Below are positions 24,873-33,031 of a DNA stretch of 64,000 nt, in pieces. Every line of letters starts with the position of its first letter. Position 1 is the stretch's first letter. The DNA comes from an uncultured Bacteroidales bacterium (GTDB lineage Bacteria; Bacteroidota; Bacteroidia; Bacteroidales; P3): the NCBI GenBank assembly GCA_900318175.1, contig ONJQ01000005.1, positions 44,338 through 108,337 of the forward strand. The letters run 5' to 3'. The notes under the pieces were generated by a model. The model had not been told where the DNA came from and made no database searches. It worked only from the letters and a program-made list of their open reading frames with translations. The translations under genes and the position numbers were made by a program.

Positions 24873-27242
24873 TCAATCGTTAATTATCTCCAACTTGGCG
24901 AAAACCAACATCATGGTTTTCTGGCCCGCTTGCTCGAAGAAGATGGTGGCCTTGCGCTCCTGGCCTGCGCCCTCGACGGTGAGGACCTTGCCCTCGCCAA
25001 ACTTGGCATGGCGCACGCGCATGCCCACCTGGATGGCGTTGATGTCGGCTGCGGAATTGGGCACCGTGGGGCCTTTGACGGCGGAGGACATGGGCTGAAG
25101 GCGGCGAGGGGCTTTCGGCTGGGCTGTCTCGCGGCGTTTGAAGCCTTGCTCCACCTCGGGCGACCACCGCACACCCTTCACGCCCTGGAAAGCGCGGGGC
25201 AGCTCGCCGGGGCTGGGGAACGACGCCTTGCGGCGCGGCATCTCGATGTACTTGCTGTCAATCTCCTCGACAAAGCGGCTCATCTCCTGGCAGGAGGAGT
25301 TGCCATACTGGTAGCGCGTCATGGCGTAGGAGAGCGTGAGCTGTTTCTCGGCACGGGTCACGGCCACGTAGAACAGGCGGCGCTCCTCCTCAAGCTCCTG
25401 ACGGGAAGAGATGGACATGAATGAGGGGAAGAGGTTCTCCTCAAGTCCCGCCACATAGACGTAGGGGAATTCCAGACCCTTGGCGGCATGGATGGTCATG
25501 AGGCTGACCTTGTCGGCATCCTTGTCGTCGTCCTTGTCCTCGGAGGTGAGCAGGAGTACCTGTTGCAGAAACTGGTCGAGGGTCCTCACGGAAAGGTCCT
25601 GCGCGCTCTGCTCATCCTGACCGTCCTCTTCGATTTCGGCAAACTGGGCCTCCTTCTCGCAGAACTCTTTCACACCGTTCAGCAACTCCTCGATATTCTC
25701 GATGCGGTTGGGGTTCTCGGGGTCGTCGTCGTTGCGGAGCAGGGTGACGATGCCGCTGTTGTAGACAATCTGTTTGGCGAGGTCGTAAGCATTCATGGTG
25801 GGGAGCATGGCGGAGAAACGCTTAATCATCATGACGAACTCGCCCATCTTCTGGAGGGTGCCGCTGTTGATGCCGAGGCCAAAGGCGGCGACATTCTCCA
25901 GCACGGTCCAGACCGCCACATCGTTGTCGGCAGCGGCCACACGCACGCGGTCCAGCGAGGTCTGGCCGATGCCTCGGACTGGATAGTTGATGACGCGGAG
26001 CAGGGACTCCTCGTCATAATTGTTGACCACTAAGCGCATGTAGGCCAGCACATCCTTGATTTCCTTGCGTCCGTAGAAAGAGAGGCCTTGGTAGATGCGG
26101 TAAGGGATTTCGGCACGGCGGAGGGCTTCCTCCAAAGCGCGGGACTGCACATTGGTGCGGTAGAGGATGGCGAAGGAGCGGTAATCCAACTCCTCGCCGA
26201 TATGTGCCTCCTTGATGGATTCGGCTATCATGCGGCCCTCCTCCTTCTCGTCGGCGGCGCGGAGCAGCGCTATGCGGTTGCCCTGGGCGTTGTCCGTCCA
26301 AATCTCCTTCTCAATCTGTTCGACGTTCTTTGCAATGATGGAGTTGGCGGCATTGACGATGACCTTGGTGGAGCGGTAGTTCTGCTCCAGTTTGAAAAGG
26401 TGAAGGTTGGGGTAGTCACGGCGGAAGTTGAAGATGTTCTGTATGTTGGCACCGCGGAAGGCGTAGATGCTCTGGGCGTCGTCGCCCACCACGCAGATGT
26501 TCTGCAGCCGCGCGGCGAGCTTCTTGACAATGAGGTACTGCGAGTAGTTGGTGTCCTGATACTCGTCCACCATGATGTATTTGAAGCGGTTCTGGTATTT
26601 GAGCAGCACGTCGGGGAAGTCGCGCAGCAGGATGTTCATATTGAAAAGGAGGTCGTCGAAGTCCATCGCCATAGCGTTGCGAAGGCGGTGATTGTAGAGC
26701 TTGTAAATCTCGGCAATCATGGGCTTGTGGGCATCCTTGTCGGCCTGTTGGATTTCGGGGTTGCTGGCGTAATCCTCGGGCGAGAGGAGGTTGCTCTTGG
26801 CCATCGAGATGCGACCCATCACATAGCCGGGGCTGTAGGTCTTGGGGTCGAGGTTGAGGTTCTTGACAATCTGCTTGAGGGCCGACTTGCTGTCGTCGTT
26901 GTCATAGATGGTGAAGGTGTTGATGTAGCCAATCCGCTGCGCCTCGGAACGCAGAATGCGGGCGAAGACGGAGTGGAAGGTGCCCATCCAGATGTTGCGG
27001 GCCTCGCTGCCCACCAGCTTCATGATACGCTCCTTCATCTCGGCTGCCGCCTTGTTGGTGAAGGTGAGGGCAAGGATGTTGAAGGGGTCGACACCCAGGT
27101 CGATGAGATGGGCTATGCGATAGGTCAGCGTGCGCGTCTTGCCACTGCCCGCGCCGGCAATAATCATCACCGGCCCTTCGGTGCAGGCGGCAGCCTCGCG
27201 CTGCGATTCATTCAGTTGGGAAAGTATATCTTTGGTACTCAT
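24873..27242 (-). CDS. UvrD/PcrA/Rep-type superfamily 1A DNA helicase
   Basis: 789 residues from the ATG at 27240-27242; the longer frame adds 8 residues. Motifs in order: LNESQREAA (Q motif), IIAGAGSGKTRTLTYRIAH (Walker A), VDEYQDTN (motif II), VVGDDAQSIYAFRGA (motif III), LEQNYRST (IV), SLMTIHAAKGLEFPYVYVAG (V) and RRLFYVAVTRAEKQL (VI). It unwinds DNA 3'-5' in repair and replication restart. The C-terminal 60 residues (GMRVRHAKFGEGKVL) form the Tudor-like RNA-polymerase-interaction domain of PcrA/UvrD, supporting that subfamily. Confidence 0.94.
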   Translation of the reverse strand: MSTKDILSQLNESQREAAACTEGPVMIIAGAGSGKTRTLTYRIAHLIDLGVDPFNILALTFTNKAAAEMKERIMKLVGSEARNIWMGTFHSVFARILRSEAQRIGYINTFTIYDNDDSKSALKQIVKNLNLDPKTYSPGYVMGRISMAKSNLLSPEDYASNPEIQQADKDAHKPMIAEIYKLYNHRLRNAMAMDFDDLLFNMNILLRDFPDVLLKYQNRFKYIMVDEYQDTNYSQYLIVKKLAARLQNICVVGDDAQSIYAFRGANIQNIFNFRRDYPNLHLFKLEQNYRSTKVIVNAANSIIAKNVEQIEKEIWTDNAQGNRIALLRAADEKEEGRMIAESIKEAHIGEELDYRSFAILYRTNVQSRALEEALRRAEIPYRIYQGLSFYGRKEIKDVLAYMRLVVNNYDEESLLRVINYPVRGIGQTSLDRVRVAAADNDVAVWTVLENVAAFGLGINSGTLQKMGEFVMMIKRFSAMLPTMNAYDLAKQIVYNSGIVTLLRNDDDPENPNRIENIEELLNGVKEFCEKEAQFAEIEEDGQDEQSAQDLSVRTLDQFLQQVLLLTSEDKDDDKDADKVSLMTIHAAKGLEFPYVYVAGLEENLFPSFMSISSRQELEEERRLFYVAVTRAEKQLTLSYAMTRYQYGNSSCQEMSRFVEEIDSKYIEMPRRKASFPSPGELPRAFQGVKGVRWSPEVEQGFKRRETAQPKAPRRLQPMSSAVKGPTVPNSAADINAIQVGMRVRHAKFGEGKVLTVEGAGQERKATIFFEQAGQKTMMLVFAKLEIIND

Positions 27243-27262
27243 TGTTGTTCTGTTAGCGGAAG

Positions 27263-27859
27263 TCAATTAATTTCCAGTCCGTAGAGTTTGGAGAGCGTGT
27301 CGAAGACACGCACACTCTGCGACTGGCGGACGGAGATGTCGAGACGGCAATCGAGGTTGAACTCCTGGTTGCGGGGCTGGACACCCAGCTCTTTGAGGAG
27401 GCGCATCACATCGTTCATCAGGGCGTACTCGAAGTGGAGATGATAGGTGACGTCGATGGTCTTCTCAATGATGGTAGCGTTGCTGATGGCGTCGCGGGCA
27501 GCAGTCTTGTAGGCGTTGGCCAAGCCGGAAGCCCCCAACAGGATGCCGCCAAAGTAGCGCACCACGACGATGAGCGTGTCGGTGAGGTCGGCGGAGAGGA
27601 GCTGCCCATGGATGGGACGTCCGCCGGTGCCGGAGGGCTCGCCGTCGTCGTTGACGCGGTAGGCCTCCTTGGTGGGGCCGAGGATGTAGGCATAGCAATG
27701 GTGACGGGCATCGAAATACTCCTTGCGGAGGCGTTCCAAATGCTGTTTCACCTCGTCGGTGCTATGCACCGGGAAGGCGAAGGCAAGGAACTTGCTGCCC
27801 TTCTCCTTGTAGAGCCCCTCGGCGGGAGCCGCTATAGTATGATACGTATCATCGAACAT
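27263..27859 (-). CDS. yigZ: YigZ/IMPACT family protein
   Basis: 198 residues from the ATG at 27857-27859; the longer frame would need a TTG start. Family signatures: KGSKFLAFAFPV near residue 20, DARHHCYAYILG near 48, NDDGEPSGTGGRPI near 67 and VVVRYFGGILLGASGLANAY near 92. Homologues resemble eukaryotic IMPACT (UPF0029); the bacterial function is not settled, though the fold suggests nucleic-acid or ribosome binding. First gene of a three-gene operon with promoter at 27927-27934. Confidence 0.92.
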   Translation of the reverse strand: MFDDTYHTIAAPAEGLYKEKGSKFLAFAFPVHSTDEVKQHLERLRKEYFDARHHCYAYILGPTKEAYRVNDDGEPSGTGGRPIHGQLLSADLTDTLIVVVRYFGGILLGASGLANAYKTAARDAISNATIIEKTIDVTYHLHFEYALMNDVMRLLKELGVQPRNQEFNLDCRLDISVRQSQSVRVFDTLSKLYGLEIN

Positions 27860-27926
27860 GGTGCCTGTCAAAAACTACTTTATTATTAGGTCATAAGGCT
27901 TTCGCCCATGGCCACAGAATGCAATG

Positions 27927-27934
27927 CAAAGATA
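27927..27934 (-). promoter_or_regulatory. -7 box for yigZ-helicase-dtd
   Basis: TATCTTTG on the minus strand, 68 bases before the yigZ start. Confidence 0.65.
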
Positions 27935-28030
27935 AACAAAAAAAACGACATAGCAGGTAAAAACTATCGCCACCGCACCAAGAAAAAAAGCATCAATCCC
28001 CAAAAAACACGCAATATCGAAAAAAATGCG

Positions 28031-28038
28031 TATCTTTG
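28031..28038 (+). promoter_or_regulatory. -7 box of leader/small-ORF module 1
   Basis: TATCTTTG followed by CAG, 311 bases before the ATG of the 54-residue ORF. The equivalent box in module 2 is TATTTTTG at 49346, 308 bases before its ATG. Confidence 0.7.
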
Positions 28039-28044
28039 CAGTCG

Positions 28045-28341
28045 CTTTCAACAGTCAAGAAAGCAGTAAGCAAGAAAAGCATTGCGACATTGTCCTTACT
28101 TGTAAATTCGCCAAATTTCAGTGGGAGGACGGAGCAATTATGCTTTCGTTTGATGTGTATGCTATAGGCACTCATGCCTCGGCATATCCACAGGCGTGAG
28201 ATATGTTCCATCGACCCCGTTCCCACAAGGTGTTTGGCGATACCTACAAGTAAACGGACATGAGCACATAAGTCTCATGCCTTTCTTTATTTTATGAATT
28301 GCCTGTTGGGGACTTGGGGCGAACAAAAACATCAAATACTT
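28045..28341 (+). ncRNA. Conserved leader RNA, module 1
   Basis: About 300 nt with no gene, strongly similar to 49360-49653. Shared blocks in order: GCAAGAAAAGCATTGCG region (near 28069-28086), GCTTTCGTTTG plus TGTGTATGC (near 28142-28162), AGGCGTGAGA (28192-28201), GTTTGGCGATACCTA (28232-28246), TCTCATGCCT (28273-28282) and GCCTGTTGGGGACTTGGGGC (28301-28320). AGGCGTGAGA can pair with TCTCATGCCT over 10 bp with one G-U, enclosing the GCGATACC block. The nearly identical promoter-to-ATG distance in both copies suggests a functional 5' leader. Confidence 0.6.
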
Positions 28342-28506
28342 ATGAAGAAAACCGTCTACAATGCTCCCGTCGTGGAGACCCTCGCCGTAAAGGTTGAGGC
28401 TGGTATGCAAACCTCTGGCTCTGGGACACCCACGAACACCACTCGGTATGAGTCCGACAGCTGGGATACGCCTTCACCTAATAATGGTGCACCCCTGTAT
28501 ACTTGA
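28342..28506 (+). CDS. Small ORF (54 aa) of the leader module, MKKxxYNAPxVxTLAVKVEAG type
   Basis: Begins MKKTVYNAPVVETLAVKVEA and ends SGSGTPTN...NNGAPLYT. No signal peptide or membrane segment. The Met-Lys-Lys, the Tyr-x-Ala-Pro-x-Val core and the Ser/Gly/Thr-rich tail recall very short Bacteroidales proteins often found beside surface-protein genes, for which I know no established function. Conservation with the relic at 49654 (identical NAP.V.TLA.KVEAG core) argues that the frame was under selection. The fimbrillin-like lipoprotein follows after 168 bases that contain a palindromic repeat. A peptide signal, modified peptide precursor or attenuator leader peptide are all possible. Confidence 0.6.
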   Translation: MKKTVYNAPVVETLAVKVEAGMQTSGSGTPTNTTRYESDSWDTPSPNNGAPLYT

Positions 28507-28538
28507 TGCTCACAACGCTGTTTCATACCTCGGGGATT

Positions 28539-28628
28539 CATACCCCCCGGCTGCGCCGTACCCCTTTGGGAAAGGGGAGGTCGGGGTGGCGGGTTGGTCT
28601 TCCCCTCTTGAGAGGGGTTAGGGGTATG
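28539..28628. repeat. Short CATACCCC...GGGGTATG palindromic repeat element
   Basis: 90 bp bounded by the inverted ends CATACCCC and GGGGTATG, with internal hairpins CCCCTTT...AAAGGGG and CCCCTCTTGAGAGGGG. It is a short version of the 155-180-bp units at 49833-50355 and relates to the repeats at 63896-64000. Placed 46 bases before the fimbrillin-like gene. Confidence 0.75.
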
Positions 28629-28674
28629 AGAACAAAAAAGTCATTAGTAACAACAAACAAAACCTTTATTCATT

Positions 28675-31233
28675 ATGAAGAATCATTATCTCCTTGCGGT
28701 GGCTGCGGCCTCGCTGCTGTTGGCCACGGGCTGCCAAAAAGAGCAGGAGTTGGTCACCTTAGGGGCTGAAATCAGCCAGCCCACAAAGACCTATATCGAC
28801 AACCGTTACCCCTGCTGGAACGAGGGCGACGAGGTGTATGTCAACAGCGCAGTCTATCCGGTCTCGGCCATTTCCGGCTCCTCGGCACAGATTGTGGACG
28901 TGGTGGGTGCCGATGCCTATCGCGCCGTTTTCCCTGCCTCGTTGGTGACGCCGGGCAGCAATATTGAGACGGGTGCCACTATCCCTGTCACCCTGCCCGC
29001 CACGCAGAAGTACCAGGTGGTGGACGGACACCAGCGGGTGGATGCCCCGATGGGTGCCTACACCGACGGTGGCACGTTGCAGTTCTATAACCTCTGCTCC
29101 ATCGTGCATGTGGTGGTCAACAACAACACAGGCAGCGACATGACGCTCCGCAGCCTGAAGATGGAGACCGCCAGCGCCATGCTGAGCGGCACTGGCACCG
29201 CCACCGTCAACGGCACCTCGGACGACGGTATCACCCTCACCTCTGATGCCTCCCACTCGGTATCCCTCCGCCTGTCGGGAGCCACCAACGTGACGTTGGC
29301 TGCGGGAGGCCAGTCCGCTTTCGACATCTACGTCCCCTCCTTCGCCACTGACAACGTCACCCTCACCCTTACCACCAATGATGGCTACTACTATGAGCTG
29401 ACGAAGAGCAACGTAGCCCTGCGCCACAACACCTACACCTCCGTCACCCTCAACGTAGACCAACTGACCCAAATCCTCGCCGCCGAACTGGTAGACGGTC
29501 CGACATTCAATGACGCTATCCCGGACAACGCCACGGCGGTAGTGTTTGAATACAACAGCTCTGTCTCTTCCGGCACAGTGCTTTCCACTGCAAATTCTCC
29601 CGTCCCCATATATGGCAATTTAGACGGCACTACATGGCGGGTTTCCACCAGTGCCAGCATGATGAATGCCAATCCTGATTGTTGGTACATGTTCGCTTAC
29701 AAAACTAATCTTAATACTATTGACTTTGGAGAAGGCTTTAACACCGCCAATGTGACGGAGATGGGCCGGATGTTTTCGAACTGTAGCAGTCTGACAAGCC
29801 TTGACCTCTCCAACTTCAACACCGAGAATGTGGCGGATATGTTAGCCATGTTCTTTTTCTGCAACAACCTGACAAGCCTCGACCTCGCAAACTTCAACAC
29901 CGCCAATGTGACAGATATGAGTGGCATGTTTTTTGCATGTGATGGATTGACCAACATAGATGTTTCTTCTTTCAACACCGAGAATGTGACAAATATGAGT
30001 TCTATGTTTAGCAGTTGTAGTGGCCTAACGAGCCTCGACCTCTCCAACTTTAATACCGAGAATGTGACGAATATGTCCGGCATGTTTGCAGGTAATAGCA
30101 GCCTGACAAGCCTTAATCTCTCCAACTTTAATACCGAGAATGTGACGGATATGTCCGGGATGTTTTGGTGTAGTAGCAACCTGACGATACTTGACCTATC
30201 CAGCTTCAACACAGAAAATGTGACGGATATGCGCCAAATGATTGGTGGTTGTAGCGGATTGACAAGCCTTAATCTCTCCAACTTTAATACCGAGAATGTG
30301 ACGAATATGAGTATGATGTTTTATGATTGTAACAGATTGTCAAGCATTGACCTATCCAACTTCAATACCGAAAATGTGACGAATATGAGCGAGATGTTTT
30401 GTCACTGTAGTAGCCTGACAAGCCTTAACATATCCAACTTCAACACCGAAAATGTGACGAGTATAAACAACATGTTCTATAACTGCAGCAGCCTAACAAG
30501 CCTTGACCTCTCAAACTTCAACACCACGAATGTGACTAATATGGGCTTAATGTTTCATGGCTGTTGTAGTCTATCAAATCTCAACTTATCCAACTTTAAT
30601 ACGCAGAATGTAACGGATATAAGTGCCATGTTCTATGGTTGCACTAGCCTTACAAATCTTGACATTTCCAATTTCAACACCGAAAATGTGACGAATATGA
30701 GCTGTATGTTTTTGCGTTGCAGCAGCCTGACAAGTCTTGACCTATCCAGCTTCAACACAGAGAATGTAACGAATATGAGCAGTATGTTTTTGGGCTGCAG
30801 CAGCCTGACAAGTCTTGACCTATCCAGCTTCAACACCGAAAATGTGACGAATATGAACGAGATGTTCTCAGGTTGCAGCAGCCTGATGAGCTTGGACATC
30901 TCCAACTTTAATACTGCAAATGTGACGAGTTTGAACTCTATGTTCTCAAATTGCAGCAGCATGGTGAGCTTGGACATCTCCAACTTTAATACTGCAAATG
31001 CGACGAGTATGGGTGCGATGTTTTATTGTTGCAGCAGCCTGACGAACCTGGACCTCTCCAACTTTGATATGCGCAACGTGGCTTATAAGTACTATATGTG
31101 TTGTTTACTCGCCACGACTTCTGGTGCTTGCACCATTACCTGTCCGGCGGCGGTGCAGACTGAATTGGAAAACGGCACAGACCTGCCCACCAGCAGGGTT
31201 ACCTTCACTTGGTTGAGACCTACTTCCAAGTAA
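28675..31233 (+). CDS. Fimbrillin-like/DUF285 (BspA-like) repeat lipoprotein, fused form
   Basis: 852 residues. Lipoprotein signal MKNHYLLAVAAASLLLATGC. Residues about 25-260 resemble fimbrillin/Mfa-type N-terminal domains (KTYIDNRYPCWNEGDEVYV, AYRAVFPASLV, QRVDAPMGAYTDGG). From about 262 (AAELVDGPTFNDAIPDNATA) it matches the separate lipoproteins at 51331 and 53338. Residues about 345-795 are 17 near-perfect 26-residue DUF285 repeats (NFNTENVTNMSxMFxxCSSL then TSLDLS), encoded in 78-bp units. It ends with a CTITCPAAVQ segment and VTFTWLRPTSK, shared with the paralogues. No T9SS tail. Expected to be a lipid-anchored surface adhesin. Repeat number may vary by recombination. Confidence 0.87.
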   Translation: MKNHYLLAVAAASLLLATGCQKEQELVTLGAEISQPTKTYIDNRYPCWNEGDEVYVNSAVYPVSAISGSSAQIVDVVGADAYRAVFPASLVTPGSNIETGATIPVTLPATQKYQVVDGHQRVDAPMGAYTDGGTLQFYNLCSIVHVVVNNNTGSDMTLRSLKMETASAMLSGTGTATVNGTSDDGITLTSDASHSVSLRLSGATNVTLAAGGQSAFDIYVPSFATDNVTLTLTTNDGYYYELTKSNVALRHNTYTSVTLNVDQLTQILAAELVDGPTFNDAIPDNATAVVFEYNSSVSSGTVLSTANSPVPIYGNLDGTTWRVSTSASMMNANPDCWYMFAYKTNLNTIDFGEGFNTANVTEMGRMFSNCSSLTSLDLSNFNTENVADMLAMFFFCNNLTSLDLANFNTANVTDMSGMFFACDGLTNIDVSSFNTENVTNMSSMFSSCSGLTSLDLSNFNTENVTNMSGMFAGNSSLTSLNLSNFNTENVTDMSGMFWCSSNLTILDLSSFNTENVTDMRQMIGGCSGLTSLNLSNFNTENVTNMSMMFYDCNRLSSIDLSNFNTENVTNMSEMFCHCSSLTSLNISNFNTENVTSINNMFYNCSSLTSLDLSNFNTTNVTNMGLMFHGCCSLSNLNLSNFNTQNVTDISAMFYGCTSLTNLDISNFNTENVTNMSCMFLRCSSLTSLDLSSFNTENVTNMSSMFLGCSSLTSLDLSSFNTENVTNMNEMFSGCSSLMSLDISNFNTANVTSLNSMFSNCSSMVSLDISNFNTANATSMGAMFYCCSSLTNLDLSNFDMRNVAYKYYMCCLLATTSGACTITCPAAVQTELENGTDLPTSRVTFTWLRPTSK

Positions 31234-31266
31234 GGCAACTACCGTCCCTCTACTTTTGCAGCCTAT

Positions 31267-31367
31267 CCGTGCCGGAGGCACGGTATCCTATTAACCCCAC
31301 ACTAAGCGACCGAAGGAAGCGCAGTGTGGGGTTGCCGTAATCAGAAAAAAGCGTGCTGAAAGCACGC
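31267..31367. repeat. Three-stem REP element (left of the transposase)
   Basis: Stems CCGTGCC/GGCACGG (31267-31283), CCCCACACT/AGTGTGGGG (31295-31303, 31323-31331) and GCGTGCT/AGCACGC (31351-31367). It lies just after the DUF285 gene and 2 bases from the transposase stop. A similar three-stem copy is at 32800-32901 and a two-stem copy at 52852-52916. Confidence 0.8.
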
Positions 31368-31369
31368 CA

Positions 31370-31822
31370 CTACTCGTCTTTTAAAAAGTATCTTTCATCA
31401 ATTACCACACCATTCTCCTCAAGAAAAGAGCGGTACTCCTCAGCAAATGTCACCTTGCGGTGATGCTCCTTCTGGCGCATAATATACCCCACTATCACAT
31501 CCTTATCATGCAGACTATAACTGAAACCCGCATACTCATGACTCCAACCTCTAAAATTCTGGAACGACGGGTTTCCCTTCATCCACTTGCTTGAACTCGT
31601 TTTCACTCTCTGAACGAATTCAGCAACGGACAAAGAAGCAGGCAAAGACACAAAGATGTGAACATGATCAGGCATACCCCCTATGCGGTAGGTCTGACAA
31701 GAGAGGTTCTTTGCGATGCCATAGATATAGGCATACAACTCTCGTTCATGGTCAGTGGGAATAGTAGGTTCACTACGATAGGTACGAAGAACGATATGAT
31801 AGTAAGAGATTGTGTAACTCAT
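31370..31822 (-). CDS. REP-associated tyrosine transposase (RAYT, IS200/TnpA-like)
   Basis: 150 residues of the Y1 transposase (HUH) family. The HUH motif is DHVHIFVSLP near residue 51, and the presumed nucleophile Tyr lies in VIVGYIMRQKEHH near 112. Helix residues KTSSSKWMKG and the WSHEYAGFSYS block (near 92) are typical of REP-associated and IS200-like members. These enzymes cut single-stranded DNA at hairpins. There are no IS-type ends; instead the gene is flanked on both sides by REP palindromes and a seven-unit array, as expected of a RAYT that is resident and not transposing as an IS. The start is preceded closely by the array. Confidence 0.85.
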   Translation of the reverse strand: MSYTISYYHIVLRTYRSEPTIPTDHERELYAYIYGIAKNLSCQTYRIGGMPDHVHIFVSLPASLSVAEFVQRVKTSSSKWMKGNPSFQNFRGWSHEYAGFSYSLHDKDVIVGYIMRQKEHHRKVTFAEEYRSFLEENGVVIDERYFLKDE

Positions 31823-31840
31823 GACTGTTTAACGAAAACC

Positions 31841-32709
31841 TGCCTTTTTTATTGTGTATTGCTGTAGTGTACCTTCGGCACACTTGTTATCAGCATTTTA
31901 CCCCACACTGCGTCTTCCGACTTAGTGTGGGGTTAATAGGATAATGTGCTTTCTGCACATATCTACCTTTTTATTGTATATTGCTGTGGTGTACCTTCAG
32001 CACTCTTGTTATCAACATCCTTACCCCACACTGCGTCTTCCGACTTAGTGTGGGATTAATAGGATAATGTGCTTTCAGCACATATCTACCTCTTTATTGT
32101 ATATTGCTGTGGTGTACCTTCGGCACACTTGTTATCAGCATTCTTACCCCACACTGCGTCTTCCGACTTAGTGTGGGGTTAATAGGATAATGTGCTTTCA
32201 GCACATATCTACCCCTTTTATTGAACATTGCTGTAGTGTACCCTCGGCACACTTGTTATCAGTTTTCATACCCCACACTGCGTCTTCCGACTTAGTGTGG
32301 GGTTAATCGGATAATGTGCTTTCAGCACATATCTACCTTTGTTATTGTATATTGCGGTGGTGTACCTTCGGCTCTCACGCCATCAGCATTCTTACCCCAC
32401 ACTGCGTCTTCAGACCTAATGTGGGGTTAATAGGACAATGTGCTTTCTGCACATATCTACCTTTTTATTGTGTATTCCTGTAGTGTACCTTCGGTACACT
32501 TGTTATCCGTATTCATACCCCACACTGCGTCTTCCGACTTAGTGCGGGGTTAATAGGATAATGTGCTTTCTGCACATATCTACCTTTTTATTGTGTATTG
32601 CTGTAGTGTACCTTCGGCTCTCACGCTATCAGCATTCTTACCCCACACTGCGTCTTACGACTTAGTGCGGGGTTAATAGGATAATGTACTTTCAGCACAT
32701 ATCTATCAT
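31841..32709. repeat. REP/BIME array, 7 units of 123-124 bp
   Basis: The core palindrome CCCCACACT-(gcgtcttccgactt)-AGTGTGGGG begins at 31901, 32024, 32147, 32271, 32395, 32518 and 32641. Each unit also has a GTGTACCTTCGGCACAC-like hairpin and an ATGTGCTTTCAGCACAT-like hairpin. Units differ by scattered substitutions, some compensating (for example CTTTCTGCACAT versus CTTTCAGCACAT do not, while GTACCTTCGGTAC at 32487 does). Nothing codes for protein in 31823-33031. Confidence 0.9.
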
Positions 32710-32799
32710 ATAACATCTACACCTCTGCAAAAAAACTGTATCTCCAAATCCTATTTATCAGCGCCTTTACTTTTCCCATAACAATCTGTTTGCTTCATC

Positions 32800-32901
32800 C
32801 CGTGCTGAAAGCACGGAATCCTATTAACCCCTCACTAAGCGACCGAAGGAAGCGCAGTGTGGGGTACCTTATACCCCCTCTCTCGCGTATCGAAGATACG
32901 C
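32800..32901. repeat. Three-stem REP element (right of the array)
   Basis: Stems CCGTGCT/AGCACGG (32800-32816), CCCCTCACT/AGTGTGGGG (32828-32836, 32856-32864) and GCGTATC/GATACGC (32885-32901). Same order as 31267-31367, with different stem sequences but preserved pairing. Confidence 0.8.
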
Positions 32902-32946
32902 TACTATTCCATTAATTCAGTGTTCTTTGCTCAATTATACATACAG

Positions 32947-32981
32947 CATTATGCAAATTGCATAATGCAATTTGCATAATG
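32947..32981. promoter_or_regulatory. Perfect 35-bp palindromic operator
   Basis: Arms CATTATGCAAATTGCAT (32947-32963) and ATGCAATTTGCATAATG (32965-32981) are exact complements around a single A. Each arm is itself nearly palindromic (ATGCAAATTGCAT). It ends 15 bases before the -7 box at 32996, so it covers the place where the -33 element must lie. Best read as a binding site for a dimeric or tetrameric repressor. Confidence 0.75.
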
Positions 32982-32995
32982 TCGATAATTATTAG

Positions 32996-33003
32996 TATCT
33001 TTG
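32996..33003 (+). promoter_or_regulatory. -7 box of the ATPase gene
   Basis: TATCTTTG followed by CAG, 36 bases before the ATG at 33032. Confidence 0.7.
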
Positions 33004-33031
33004 CAGTCGGAAACTAAAGTTTACATCGATT

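Noticed and set aside
24312-25424. 370-codon plus-strand frame across dtd and the helicase
   Set aside because: Antisense to two clear genes in the opposite orientation; no recognisable domain.
31841-32709. CRISPR array
   Set aside because: Units of 123-124 bp are repeats over their full length with palindromic hairpins; there are no unique spacers and no cas genes. It fits REP/BIME repeats beside a RAYT gene.
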